A DNA stretch of 64,000 nt from Streptomyces sp. NRRL WC-3742 (GTDB taxonomy: Bacteria > Actinomycetota > Actinomycetes > Streptomycetales > Streptomycetaceae): assembly GCF_000720635.1 (NCBI RefSeq), contig NZ_JOCF01000011.1, positions 62,001-126,000 on the forward strand, read 5' to 3'. The position numbers and the translations under genes are program-made. Positions 49,183 to 57,927 of this stretch are shown in pieces. Below the pieces are notes generated by a model. It worked only from the letters and a program-made list of their open reading frames with translations, made no database searches and was not told where the DNA came from. Each line of letters opens with the position of its first letter. The stretch's first letter is position 1.

Positions 49183-50640
49183 TTACTTGCCGAGCGCCGT
49201 CTGCATGACCGCCTTGGCGATCGGGGCGGCGAGGCGGCCGCCGCTGATGCCGTCGCGGTTCTGGGAGCCGTCCTCGACCACCACGGCGACCGCGACCGAC
49301 TGGCCGTCCGCCGTCTTGGCCCAGGAGGTGAACCAGGCGAAGGGCAGCCCGGCGTTGTCCTCGCCGTGCTGGGCGGTGCCGGTCTTGCCGCCGACCTGCA
49401 GGCCGGGGATCCGGGCGTTCTTGCCGGTGCCGTTCTCGACCACCGAGATCATCAGGTCCTGCAGCTTCTGCGCGGTGGCCGGGCTCATCGCCTGGGAGAA
49501 CTGCTTCTCGGTGTGCTTGGAGATGGTGGTCAGCGAGGCCGAGCGCTCCTGGTCGACCAGGTAGGGCTGCATCAGGCTGCCGTTGTTGGCGATGGCGGCG
49601 GAGACCATGGCCATCTGCAGCGGGGTGGCGCGGGTGTCGTGCTGGCCGATCGAGTCCTGGGCGGTCTGGTCCAGGCTGGGGCTGTCCGGGAAGATGCTCT
49701 TCTCGGAGCGGACCGGGGTGTCCACGGTGCTGTTGAAGCCGAACTTCTCGGCCTGCGCCCGCATCTTCTCCTTGCCCAGGTCCGCGCCCATCTTGGCGAA
49801 GACCGTGTTGCAGGACTGGTCCATGCCGGACTTGACGGTGGCGTTCTCGCAGCGCTCGTCCGGGCTCTCGTTCTTGAGCTCGGTGTTGGTGCCGGGCAGC
49901 TTGTACGGGTCCGGCGTCGTGGTGGCGTCACCGGTGTTCTGGTACAGGCCGTTCTCGAACGCGGCGGTCGCGGTGACCAGCTTGAAGGTCGAGCCGGGCG
50001 GATAGGTCTCGCGCAGCGCCCGGTTGAGCAGCGGCTTGTTCGCGTCCGCGTTGAGGTCGTTCCACGCCTTCTTGTCGCCGTCCTCGCCGCCCGCGAAGGT
50101 TCCCGGGTCGAACGAGGGGGTGGAGACCAGGGCCAGGATCGCGCCGGTCTTCGGGTCGAGCGCGACCACCGCGCCCTTCTTGTCGCCGAGGCCGTCGAAG
50201 GCGGCCTTCTGGACCTTGGCGTTGATGGTCGTGACGACGTCGCCGCCGCGCTTCTCGCCGCCGGTCAGCATGTCCAGGGTGTTGCGGAAGAACAGCCGGT
50301 CGTCGGAGCCGGAGAGGATGCCGTCCTCGAGGTTCTCCAACTGGCTGGAACCGTAAGCCTGGGAGGAGTAGCCCGTCACCGGGGCGTACATCGGGCCCTC
50401 GTTCCAGGACCGCTTGTACTTGTAGCGCAGGCCGTTGACGAAGTCGGACTTCGTCACGGGCTGGCCGCTGACGATGATGTTGCCGCGCGGGTGGGCGTAG
50501 CGGTCGTACAGCTGGCGCTTGTTGTTCTTGTCGCTCGCCCAGGCGTCGGCCTGGACGCCCTGGACCCAGTTGGTGCGCACCATCAGGGCCAGGATCAGCA
50601 CGAGGCAGAAGATCGAGACCCGGCGGATCGGTTTGTTCAT
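49183..50640 (-). CDS. pbpA: Penicillin-binding protein PbpA (class B transpeptidase)
   Basis: A 485-aa class B PBP with a short cytoplasmic tail and one signal-anchor helix (VSIFCLVLILALMV). Transpeptidase motifs: Ser nucleophile in PPGSTFKLV, SxN in MDQSCNTVF and KTG in GGKTGTAQHG. It cross-links peptidoglycan and is expected to work with the adjacent SEDS glycosyltransferase. Its ATG overlaps the rodA stop (ATGA). Confidence 0.95.
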   Translation of the reverse strand: MNKPIRRVSIFCLVLILALMVRTNWVQGVQADAWASDKNNKRQLYDRYAHPRGNIIVSGQPVTKSDFVNGLRYKYKRSWNEGPMYAPVTGYSSQAYGSSQLENLEDGILSGSDDRLFFRNTLDMLTGGEKRGGDVVTTINAKVQKAAFDGLGDKKGAVVALDPKTGAILALVSTPSFDPGTFAGGEDGDKKAWNDLNADANKPLLNRALRETYPPGSTFKLVTATAAFENGLYQNTGDATTTPDPYKLPGTNTELKNESPDERCENATVKSGMDQSCNTVFAKMGADLGKEKMRAQAEKFGFNSTVDTPVRSEKSIFPDSPSLDQTAQDSIGQHDTRATPLQMAMVSAAIANNGSLMQPYLVDQERSASLTTISKHTEKQFSQAMSPATAQKLQDLMISVVENGTGKNARIPGLQVGGKTGTAQHGEDNAGLPFAWFTSWAKTADGQSVAVAVVVEDGSQNRDGISGGRLAAPIAKAVMQTALGK

Positions 50641-52112
50641 CGGGCGGGTCCTCCCCGGTTCTCGGTGGCGGTGGGGGCGGGTTCGGCCCCCGGGCGGCGG
50701 GCGCTGTCGCTGATCTTGAGCAGGATCGCGATGAGCGCCCAGTTGGCCACCACGGACGAACCGCCCTGGGCCAGGAACGGCATGGTCATACCGGTCAGCG
50801 GGATCAGCCCGGTGACGCCGCCGGCGACGACGAAGACCTGCAGGGCCATCGCCGAGGCCAGGCCCACCGCGAACAGCTTGCCGAACGGGTCGCGGGCGGC
50901 GAGCGCGGTGCGCAGGCCGCGCTGCACCAGCAGGCCGTACAGCAGGAAGATCGCCATCAGGCCGGTGAGCCCCAGCTCCTCGCCGAAGGAGCCGAGGATG
51001 AAGTCGCTCTTCGCGGCGAACTGGATCAGCCAGGAGCGGCCCTGGCCGAGGCCGGAGCCGGTGACGCCGCCGGAGCCGAGGGCCATCAGCGACTGGCCGA
51101 TCTGCTCGGTCGCGCCCGCCGGCCGGTTCGGGCCGAAGGCGGCCATCGGGTCCAGCCAGGCGTCGATGCGGACCTTGACGTGGCTGGTGGTCATCGCCAC
51201 CGCGACCGCGCCGCCGACCGACATCAGCAGGCCGAAGAGGATCCAGCTGGTCCGCTCGGTGGCGACGTAGAGCATCACCACGAACAGGCCGAAGAACAGG
51301 AAGGAGGTGCCCAGGTCGTTCTCGAAGACCAGGATCAGCAGGCTGAGCAGCCAGACCACGACGATCGGGCCGAGGTCGCGCCCGCGCGGCAGGTACAGGC
51401 CCATGAAGCGGCGGCTGGCCAGGGCGAGGGCGTCGCGCTTGACCATCAGGTAGCCGGCGAAGAACACGGTCAGGATGATCTTGGCGAACTCGCCGGGCTG
51501 GATGGAGAAGCCGCCCAGGCGGATCCAGATCTTGGCGCCGAAGTCCTCCGCCCGGGCCGGGAAGAACGCCGGCGCGGCGAGCAGGACGATGGCCACCACC
51601 ATCGAGATGTAGGTGTAGCGCTGGAGGACCCGGTGGTCCTTGAGCAGGACCATCACGCCGATGAACAGCGCCACCCCGAGGGCCGACCACATCAACTGGT
51701 TCTTGGCCGCCGGGTAGTTGGCGGGCAGCAGGTGGCCGGCCTTGTCCAGGCGCCAGATCATCACCACGCCCAGCCCGTTCAGCAGGGTCGCGATGGGCAG
51801 CATCAGCGGGTCCGCGTACGGCGCGAAGCGGCGCACCAGCAGGTGCGCGACCAGCGCCAGCGCGCCCATGCCGAGGCCGTAGCCGAGCATGCCGGCGGGC
51901 AGTCCGCCGTCCATCGCCAGGCCCACGTTGGCGTAGGCGAGCATCGGCAGCAGGACGGCGAAGGCCAGCAGCCCCAGCTCGGTGTTGCGCCGGTTCGGCG
52001 CGCCCTGCGGGGAGATCGTGGTGTTCGTCCGCCGCCGGGGGACGGCCCGGCGGCGGACGGTGTCCCCGCCGACGGTGCCACCGGCGGTGCCGCCGAGGTC
52101 GTAGCTGCTCAC
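50637..52112 (-). CDS. rodA: SEDS-family peptidoglycan glycosyltransferase (RodA/FtsW)
   Basis: A 491-aa polytopic polymerase with about 12 helices. SEDS landmarks are SIQPGEFAKIILTVFFAGYL, FENDLGTSFLFFGLF and a C-terminal GMTMPFLAQGGSSVVANW. The first 45 residues are basic and cytoplasmic. Pairing with pbpA by an ATGA overlap matches the RodA–PbpA unit of Mycobacterium; FtsW-type annotation is also common for this orthologue. GTG 52112. Confidence 0.93.
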   Translation of the reverse strand: MSSYDLGGTAGGTVGGDTVRRRAVPRRRTNTTISPQGAPNRRNTELGLLAFAVLLPMLAYANVGLAMDGGLPAGMLGYGLGMGALALVAHLLVRRFAPYADPLMLPIATLLNGLGVVMIWRLDKAGHLLPANYPAAKNQLMWSALGVALFIGVMVLLKDHRVLQRYTYISMVVAIVLLAAPAFFPARAEDFGAKIWIRLGGFSIQPGEFAKIILTVFFAGYLMVKRDALALASRRFMGLYLPRGRDLGPIVVVWLLSLLILVFENDLGTSFLFFGLFVVMLYVATERTSWILFGLLMSVGGAVAVAMTTSHVKVRIDAWLDPMAAFGPNRPAGATEQIGQSLMALGSGGVTGSGLGQGRSWLIQFAAKSDFILGSFGEELGLTGLMAIFLLYGLLVQRGLRTALAARDPFGKLFAVGLASAMALQVFVVAGGVTGLIPLTGMTMPFLAQGGSSVVANWALIAILLKISDSARRPGAEPAPTATENRGGPAR

Positions 52113-52167
52113 GGGGCCACCGCCTCCCGGCGGTTCCCGGGGGCGGTTCCCTGTGCGATCACCGGCG

Positions 52168-53772
52168 TCACGGCTTCGGGCAGGATTCGGCCTTGGTCTT
52201 GTCGGACTCGCTCAGCGGCGGCGCCGTCGGCTGCTCCGTGGGGGCCGGGGCGGCGGCCGCCGGCGGGGTGGCGCCCTGCGTCGGAGCGGTGGCGGCCGCG
52301 GCCGGGGCGGAGGGGGAGGCCGACGGGGTGTGGGCGCTCTTCTCCGGGGTGGGCGTGACCGCCGAGTACGAAGCCTGGGTCGGCGGGGTCGGCGGGGTCG
52401 CCTTGGTGGCGCCCTGGTCCCTGACCTTCTGGCACAGGCTGACCCAGCCCTCGAGCTCCTGGAGCTTCGGGTCGGCGTCCTGCAGGCTGCTGAGGGTGAT
52501 GGTCTTGTTCACCACCGCCCGCTGGTCCTTCGGCAGCAGGTCCAGCTTGATGTCGTTGTGCGAGGTGTGGACCGAGGACAGGTTCAGACCGGCCAGGTTC
52601 TGGTTGACGCCCTGGTAGACGGCGACGTGGTCGCCCTCCTCGCCGATGTAGTACTGGTCCTGCGTCCACCGGTAGCCGAAGTACCCGGCGCCGCCGAGCA
52701 GGCCCAGGGTGATCAGCACGGCCAGCGGGACGGCCAGGCGGCGCTTGCGCTTCGGGGGCTCCTCGTCGAAGTCCTCGGCGCCGTACACCGAGGGCTCGGC
52801 GGGCTCCTGCCCGTCGTACTCGCCGGTGTAGCCCGCGGCGGGGCCGAAGTCGCCCTGGGGGGCGCCGTAGCCGGCGTCGTAGCCCTCGGCCGGGCCGAAG
52901 GCGCCCTGGGGGTTGCGGCCCAGCCCGGCGGCGCGGCCGGCCGGGGTGTCGGCGATGGAGTGGTCGGCGGCCGAGGACGGCGGGGTGTCGGCGACGGCGC
53001 CGACGACCACCGGGACGTCGTTGAACTGGCCGCTCATGGTGTCGGTGGCGCCGACGTCGATGACGTCCGCGACGATGCAGGTGATGTTGTCCGGGCCGCC
53101 GCCGCGCAGCGCGAGCTGGATCAGCTCCTGCACGGTCTGCTCGGGCGAGTAGTAGCTGCCCAGGGTGTCCTGGAGGGTCTGGTGGCTCACCGGGCCGGAG
53201 AGGCCGTCCGAGCAGATCAGGTAGCGGTCGCCGGCCCGGACCTCGCGGATCGACAGGTCGGGCTCGACCTGGCCGCGGCCGTCCAGCGCCCGCATCAGCA
53301 GCGAGCGCTGCGGGTGGGTCTCGGCCTCCTCGGGCGTGATCCGGCCCTCGTCGACCAGGCGCTGCACCCAGGTGTGGTCCACGGTGATCTGCGCCAGCGA
53401 GCCGTCGCGCAGCAGGTAGGCGCGGGAGTCGCCGACGTGCACCAGGCCCATCCGCTGGCCCGTCCACAGCATGGCGGTGAGCGTGCAGCCCATGCCCTCC
53501 AGCTGGGGGTCCTCCTCGACCATCTGCCGGAGCCGGTCGTTGGCGCCCTGGACGGCGTCTCCCAGCAGGGTCAGCAGGTCGGCGCCCGGCACGTCCTCGT
53601 CCAGGCGGACGATCGAGCCGAGCACCTCGGAGGACGCGACCTCGCCGGCCGCGGCGCCGCCCATGCCGTCGGCCACGGCCAGCAGCCGCGGCCCGGCGTA
53701 GCCGGAGTCCTCGTTCCCTTCCCGGATCAGTCCCTTGTGGGAGCCGGCGGCGAAGCGCAGCACCAGGGTCAT
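52168..53772 (-). CDS. pstP: PP2C-family protein phosphatase PstP
   Basis: A 534-aa phosphatase that reverses PknB phosphorylation. PPM metal-binding motifs are all present: GNEDSGYAG, AVADGMGGAAAG, HVGDSRAYLL, CSDGLSGPVS and GPDNITCIVADV. The phosphatase domain spans about 1–240; a Gly/Ala-rich linker, one helix (about 330–352) and an extracellular domain with a Pro/Thr/Ala-rich tail follow. ATG 53772 gives MTLVLRFAAGSHKG, the expected N-terminus. It lies 53 bp after fhaB and 55 bp before rodA. Confidence 0.95.
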   Translation of the reverse strand: MTLVLRFAAGSHKGLIREGNEDSGYAGPRLLAVADGMGGAAAGEVASSEVLGSIVRLDEDVPGADLLTLLGDAVQGANDRLRQMVEEDPQLEGMGCTLTAMLWTGQRMGLVHVGDSRAYLLRDGSLAQITVDHTWVQRLVDEGRITPEEAETHPQRSLLMRALDGRGQVEPDLSIREVRAGDRYLICSDGLSGPVSHQTLQDTLGSYYSPEQTVQELIQLALRGGGPDNITCIVADVIDVGATDTMSGQFNDVPVVVGAVADTPPSSAADHSIADTPAGRAAGLGRNPQGAFGPAEGYDAGYGAPQGDFGPAAGYTGEYDGQEPAEPSVYGAEDFDEEPPKRKRRLAVPLAVLITLGLLGGAGYFGYRWTQDQYYIGEEGDHVAVYQGVNQNLAGLNLSSVHTSHNDIKLDLLPKDQRAVVNKTITLSSLQDADPKLQELEGWVSLCQKVRDQGATKATPPTPPTQASYSAVTPTPEKSAHTPSASPSAPAAAATAPTQGATPPAAAAPAPTEQPTAPPLSESDKTKAESCPKP

Positions 53773-53825
53773 GCGACCTGTGCCCCCCTCTGGGTCATGG
53801 ACGGGATGCTTGCCCTCATGCGCTA

Positions 53826-54365
53826 CTACTTCCGCAGTTCGATGACGGTCCTGCCGATACGGATCGGCATGCCCGGCTGGAGCGGAGTGGGCGCGGTCAG
53901 GCGCTGCCGGTCCAGATAGGTGCCGTTGGTGGAGCCTAGATCCTCGACCGTCCACTGCCCAGTCTGATCCTGATAGATCCTGGCATGACGGGAGGACGCG
54001 TAGTCGTCGTCCAGCACGATCGTGGAGTCGTGCGCGCGGCCCAGCGTGATGGTCTGGCCCTGCAGCGCGACGGTGGTCCCGGCCAGCGAGCCCGCGACCA
54101 CGACCAGCTGGGTCGGGCCGCTCGCGCGGCGACGGCCGCCGCCGCCCTGGGTCTGGCCACCGGTGTTGCCCGCCGGGGGCGGGGTGGCGCCCCGCCCGGC
54201 CGGCTGGGTCTGCTGGACGGCGGAGGTGGCGCCGCGGCGGGAGCTGCGGGGGTTCACCTTGGTGCCGAAGAGGTCGCTGCGGATCACCTGGATCGCGACG
54301 ATGACGAACAGCCACAGCACGGCCAGGAACCCCAGCCGCATGACCGTGAGGGTCAGTTCTGACAT
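53826..54365 (-). CDS. fhaB: FHA-domain membrane protein FhaB (FipA)
   Basis: A 179-aa protein with an N-terminal helix (LGFLAVLWLFVIVAIQVI) followed by RSDLFGTK, a Gly/Gln-rich linker and a C-terminal FHA domain with ITLGRAHDSTIVLDD, SSRHARI and LGSTNGTYLD. FHA domains bind phosphothreonine; in mycobacteria this protein links PknA/B signalling to FtsZ–FtsQ. ATG 54365. Confidence 0.93.
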   Translation of the reverse strand: MSELTLTVMRLGFLAVLWLFVIVAIQVIRSDLFGTKVNPRSSRRGATSAVQQTQPAGRGATPPPAGNTGGQTQGGGGRRRASGPTQLVVVAGSLAGTTVALQGQTITLGRAHDSTIVLDDDYASSRHARIYQDQTGQWTVEDLGSTNGTYLDRQRLTAPTPLQPGMPIRIGRTVIELRK

Positions 54366-54411
54366 GACCGTCCCGCCAGTCGGTGAGCGAGGCGCGCGAA
54401 CAACTCGGACA

Positions 54412-55278
54412 CTACCCTTCGACCTGCCGGTAGACGATGGTGGTGGAACCCACGACGATGCGGGAGCCGTCGCGGAGCGTAGCGCGCTGGGTGTGCTGTC
54501 CGTCCACCACGATGCCGTTGGTCGAACCCAGGTCGAGGACCATCGAAGGGGTGCCGGGTCGGATCTCGGCGTGCTTGCGGGAGACCCCGGGATCGTCGAT
54601 CCGCACGTCGGCCTCGGTCGAGCGGCCGAGTACGCAGGCGGAGCCGGAGATCTGGTGGCGGGCGCCGTTCACCTCGACCCAGCGGCGCATCGAGGTGCCG
54701 TGGCCGGCGCCGGGGAAGGCGCGGACGTTGCCGCCGGCGGGCGCGGGCGGGGCCGGGGGCATCGCGGGGGGCGCGGCGGGCGGCGGGGGCGTGCCGTACG
54801 AGCCGGCGCCCTGCTGCTGCCACGGCGCGCCGGGGGCCGGGGCGGCCGGCGCGCGGTCGTAGCCGGGCGTCTGCGGGGCGGCGTACTGCTGGGGCTGGGG
54901 TTCCTCGGCCGCCAGGGTGCGGCTGCGCACCCGGTACAGGCCCGTGTCCAGGTCGTCGGCCTTCTCCAGGTTCACCTGGAGCGGGCCCATGAAGGAGTAC
55001 CGCTGGGCCTCCGCGTACTCGCGGACCATGCCGGCGAGCTCGTTGCCCAGCTGTCCGGAGTACGGGCTGAGCCGCTCGTGGTCGTGCGGGCTGAGTTCGA
55101 CGATGAAGTCGTTCGGGACGACGGTGCGGTCGCGGTTCCAGATGCTCGCGTTGTTGTCGCACTCGCGCTGCAGCGCCCCGGCGATCTCCACGGGCTGGAC
55201 CTCGGACTTGAACACCTTGGCGAAGGTGCCGTTGACGAGACCCTCCAGCCGCTGCTCGAACTTCTTCAGCATCCCCAT
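54412..55278 (-). CDS. fhaA: FHA-domain protein FhaA with DUF3662 domain
   Basis: A 288-aa protein whose N-terminal DUF3662 domain (1–120) starts GMLKKFEQRLEGLVNGTFAK. A Pro/Ala linker leads to a C-terminal FHA domain (CVLGRSTEADVRIDD, GVSRKHAEI, LGSTNGIVV). ATG 55278 follows ggaaggggg. In M. tuberculosis FhaA binds the phosphorylated pseudokinase part of MviN and slows late peptidoglycan synthesis. Here the matching pseudokinase is encoded at 12743. First gene of the minus-strand cluster. Confidence 0.94.
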   Translation of the reverse strand: MGMLKKFEQRLEGLVNGTFAKVFKSEVQPVEIAGALQRECDNNASIWNRDRTVVPNDFIVELSPHDHERLSPYSGQLGNELAGMVREYAEAQRYSFMGPLQVNLEKADDLDTGLYRVRSRTLAAEEPQPQQYAAPQTPGYDRAPAAPAPGAPWQQQGAGSYGTPPPPAAPPAMPPAPPAPAGGNVRAFPGAGHGTSMRRWVEVNGARHQISGSACVLGRSTEADVRIDDPGVSRKHAEIRPGTPSMVLDLGSTNGIVVDGQHTQRATLRDGSRIVVGSTTIVYRQVEG

Positions 55279-55697
55279 GGGGCACCCCCTTCCAGGGTCC
55301 GTTCGCCTGCCCGCCGACCGATTCCGGCCCGGGGGCCGGTCGCGCCTACTTGCGGTACTTCCGTACTGATCGTATCCACGCCGGGCCCTTCCGTACGGTT
55401 CCCGGACCGCGTGGTGCCCGGGGGTGGGCTCGGACACACAGGGTGACGCATGTCCGGGCCGGCACGCCAGGTCTGCCCGCCCGGGCGGCCCACCACCCCT
55501 CGCCGGACGGTTCGTCGGGCATCCGTTCGGGTGTCCTCCGTTCGGTCGGAATACGGATTCGGAGTGCTCCCCCCGGTCGTGCTACTGTTTTCCACGTCGG
55601 AAGGGCCGCCCGCAAGGGAAGCCGGACCGGAGAGAAGCGAAGGCCACATGGTACCGAGCGGCTCCGAGGATCGGTCGGCAACGAAGACGACACCCAT
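55279..55697. other. fhaA–tRNA-Leu divergent spacer
   Basis: 419 bp without a supportable gene. It must hold the promoter of the fhaA cluster and of tRNA-Leu. TACTGT (55583–55588) is a candidate -10 for the tRNA, with no clear -35. Nothing else recognised. Confidence 0.5.
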
Positions 55698-55781
55698 GCG
55701 CGGGTGGCGGAATAGGCAGACGCGCTGGATTCAGGTTCCAGTGCCCGAAAGGGCGTGGGGGTTCAACTCCCCCCTCGCGCA
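55698..55781 (+). tRNA. tRNA-Leu (CAG)
   Basis: An 84-nt class II tRNA with acceptor gcgcggg/ctcgcgc (one G·U), a long variable arm (gtgcccgaaagggcgt) and T-loop ggttcaactcc. Anticodon CAG is at 55732–55734. CCA is not encoded. Confidence 0.96.
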
Positions 55782-55786
55782 CAGCG

Positions 55787-55818
55787 AAACCCCGCAGGTC
55801 CTCGGACCTGCGGGGTTT
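55787..55818. terminator. Terminator after tRNA-Leu
   Basis: A 15-bp perfect stem (55787–55801/55804–55818) running into tttt; it also serves the convergent kinase gene. Confidence 0.88.
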
Positions 55819-55865
55819 TCTCGTTGTCCCCCTCTTTTGATTCCGGCCTTCTTGATTCCGGAGAG

Positions 55866-57014
55866 TCAGGAGCGGGCGGCCGGGAGTTCGGCGCGGACCT
55901 CGAAGCCGCCGTCCTGGGTCGGGCCGGCGGTGAGGGTGCCGCCGAGGAGCTGGGCGCGTTCGCGCAGGCCGACCAGGCCGTGGCCGCCGCCGGGCAGGGT
56001 CTCGGCCGGGTGGACGGGCGGGCGCTCGTTGCGGACCTCGACCCGAAGCCGGCGGCCCTTGGCCCGGACCCTCACGTGCACCACCGCCTCCGGGGCGTAC
56101 TTGGTGATGTTGGTCAGCGCCTCCTGGACGGTGCGGTAGGCGGCCCGCTCCACCGCCTCCGGCCACGGGCGGTCACCGGGGTTCAGCTCGGCCTCGGCCG
56201 CCAGGCCGCTCTCCTCGATCAGCCGGGGCAGGTCGGCGAGGCGGGGCTGGGGGGCCAGCGGGCTGTCCGGGACGGGACTGCCGGCGCCGCGCAGCACCCC
56301 GACCATCTGGCGCAGCTCGTCGAGGGTGCGGACGGACAGTTCGCGGATGGTGCGGGCGGCGGAGGCGGCGGCCGGGTCGGCGGTGCTCACCTGGAGGGCG
56401 CCGGCCTGGATGCTGATCAGGCTGACCTGGTGGGAGACCACGTCGTGCATCTCCCGGGCCAGCCGGCCGCGCTCGCTGATCAGCACCCGCTCGGCGAGCA
56501 GCCGGCTCTCGCGCTCCTGGCCGCGCGTCAGCTCGTCCAGCCGGGCCGCGAGCTCCCGGCGGGTGCGGGCGAGCAGGCCCGTGGCGGCGGGGCCGGCGGC
56601 GAGCATCACGGCCTGGATGGCGTCGAGCGCGGTGGCGCGGCTCAGGTCGAAGACCGTGTCGGGCAGCGGCCAGTGGAAGAACTCGACCAGGGTGAACAGC
56701 AGGCTGCAGGGCACCAGCACCCGGGGGTTGGGGCGCTCGGAGGCCACCGTGTAGACGGCGGTGATCGGGGCGAGCCAGATGTCGTCCACCCAGCTGCCGG
56801 GCATGGTGAGCAGCAGCACGGTGACGGGCAGGCGCCGGCGCCAGAACAGGGCGACGGCCGCCAGTGTGGAGAGCGCCACCTTCCACCAGGAGGCGTCCCT
56901 GGCCACCAGGGCGGCGTCCAGCAGGGAGTAGAGGACGGGCAGCAGCAGCATCAGCCAGGGCGCGGTGCACCAGGCCGGGAGTCTGCGGGGCGGCAGCTGG
57001 TCGGCGGCCGTCAT
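55866..57014 (-). CDS. Two-component sensor histidine kinase (NarL-partner, HisKA_3 type)
   Basis: A 382-aa kinase. The N-terminal part holds several hydrophobic helices (about 15–150). The dimerisation/phosphoacceptor helix has LAREMHDVVSHQVSLISIQA, with His in the MHDVVSH motif. The ATPase domain shows VQEALTNITKYAP and GGGHGLVGLRERAQLLGG. There is no extracellular sensor domain, so the signal is probably membrane-borne. Its ATG (57014) overlaps the regulator stop by ATGA. Confidence 0.93.
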   Translation of the reverse strand: MTAADQLPPRRLPAWCTAPWLMLLLPVLYSLLDAALVARDASWWKVALSTLAAVALFWRRRLPVTVLLLTMPGSWVDDIWLAPITAVYTVASERPNPRVLVPCSLLFTLVEFFHWPLPDTVFDLSRATALDAIQAVMLAAGPAATGLLARTRRELAARLDELTRGQERESRLLAERVLISERGRLAREMHDVVSHQVSLISIQAGALQVSTADPAAASAARTIRELSVRTLDELRQMVGVLRGAGSPVPDSPLAPQPRLADLPRLIEESGLAAEAELNPGDRPWPEAVERAAYRTVQEALTNITKYAPEAVVHVRVRAKGRRLRVEVRNERPPVHPAETLPGGGHGLVGLRERAQLLGGTLTAGPTQDGGFEVRAELPAARS

Positions 57015-57682
57015 GCCCCGTCGCCGGGTTTCGGCCGGACGAGGCCGGCCCGGTGGGCGACCACGGCGGCCTGGACGCGGTTGGCGGCGCCGAGCTTGCC
57101 GAGGATCGCGCTGATGTGGTCCTTGACCGTGCCGGTGCCCAGGAACAGCCGGTCGGCGATCTCGGCGTTGGACAGTCCCTCGCCGAGCAGGGCCAGGACG
57201 TCCAGCTCCCGGCCGGTGAGGGTGCGGGCGAGGGCGGTGGCCTCGGCGTCGGGGCCACCGCCGTCCACGTAGCCGCCGATCACGGTGCGGGTGACGGTCG
57301 GGGAGAGGATGTTGCCGCCGGCCGCGAGGACCCGTACGGCGTGCACCAGCTGGTCGGGGGCGGTGTCCTTGAGCAGGAAGCCGGCCGCGCCGGCCCGCAG
57401 GGCGGTGCCGATGTAGTCGTCGGTGTCGAAGGTGGTGAGCATCGCCACGGCGGGCGGGTCGGGCAGGGCGCGCAGGCGGCGCAGCACCGAGATGCCGTCG
57501 AGGTCCGGCATCCGGACGTCGAGCAGCACCACGTGGGGGCGCAGTCGCTGGACGTGGTCCTCGGCCTGGCCGCCGGAGCAGTCGCCGACCACCTCGAGGT
57601 CCGGGGCGGAGCCCACGATGAGGCCGAGGCCGGAGCGGACCAGGATCTCGTCGTCGACGATCAGCACGCGGGTGGTGGTGAT
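57011..57682 (-). CDS. NarL/FixJ-family response regulator, probable ATC start codon
   Basis: A 223-aa regulator. Receiver domain (1–120): VLIVDDEILVRSGLGL, phospho-Asp in VVLLDVRMPDLDG, LTTFDTDDY and FLLKDTAP. The C-terminal LuxR helix-turn-helix is LTGRELDVLALLGEGLSN to GTVKDHISAIL. No ATG, GTG or TTG lies at the expected place. A perfect aggagg (57687–57692) is followed after 4 nt by ATC (57682–57680), giving I-TTTRVLIVDD. Alternatives are GTG 57667, which is 19 nt from the RBS and truncates strand 1, and GTG 57826, which adds 48 unlikely residues. Coupled to the kinase by ATGA. Confidence 0.85.
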   Translation of the reverse strand: MTTTRVLIVDDEILVRSGLGLIVGSAPDLEVVGDCSGGQAEDHVQRLRPHVVLLDVRMPDLDGISVLRRLRALPDPPAVAMLTTFDTDDYIGTALRAGAAGFLLKDTAPDQLVHAVRVLAAGGNILSPTVTRTVIGGYVDGGGPDAEATALARTLTGRELDVLALLGEGLSNAEIADRLFLGTGTVKDHISAILGKLGAANRVQAAVVAHRAGLVRPKPGDGA

Positions 57683-57927
57683 GGTGCCTCCTCGGTTCGG
57701 GCGGCCGGGTGCAGGCGGTCCGCGTGGGTCGTTTCGAGAGTAGGGGTAGAGGGCGCGGGCCGCCGAACGCCCGTGTGCCGTGACCCCCGCCGTTCGGCGG
57801 GGGTCGGAATCCGCTACCCGGTTCACGCAATTCTCAGCTTCGGTGGGGAACCATGGAATTGGCTGCCAGTCGTCGGCCTCTCGGGCCTGCGGATGCGCCC
57901 CACCATCTGATCGTTTGGAATTGAGCT

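Noticed and set aside
53826..53919. Long extension of the pstP frame upstream to 54315
   Set aside because: It overlaps the fhaB gene in another frame; ATG 53772 gives the conserved PP2C N-terminus.
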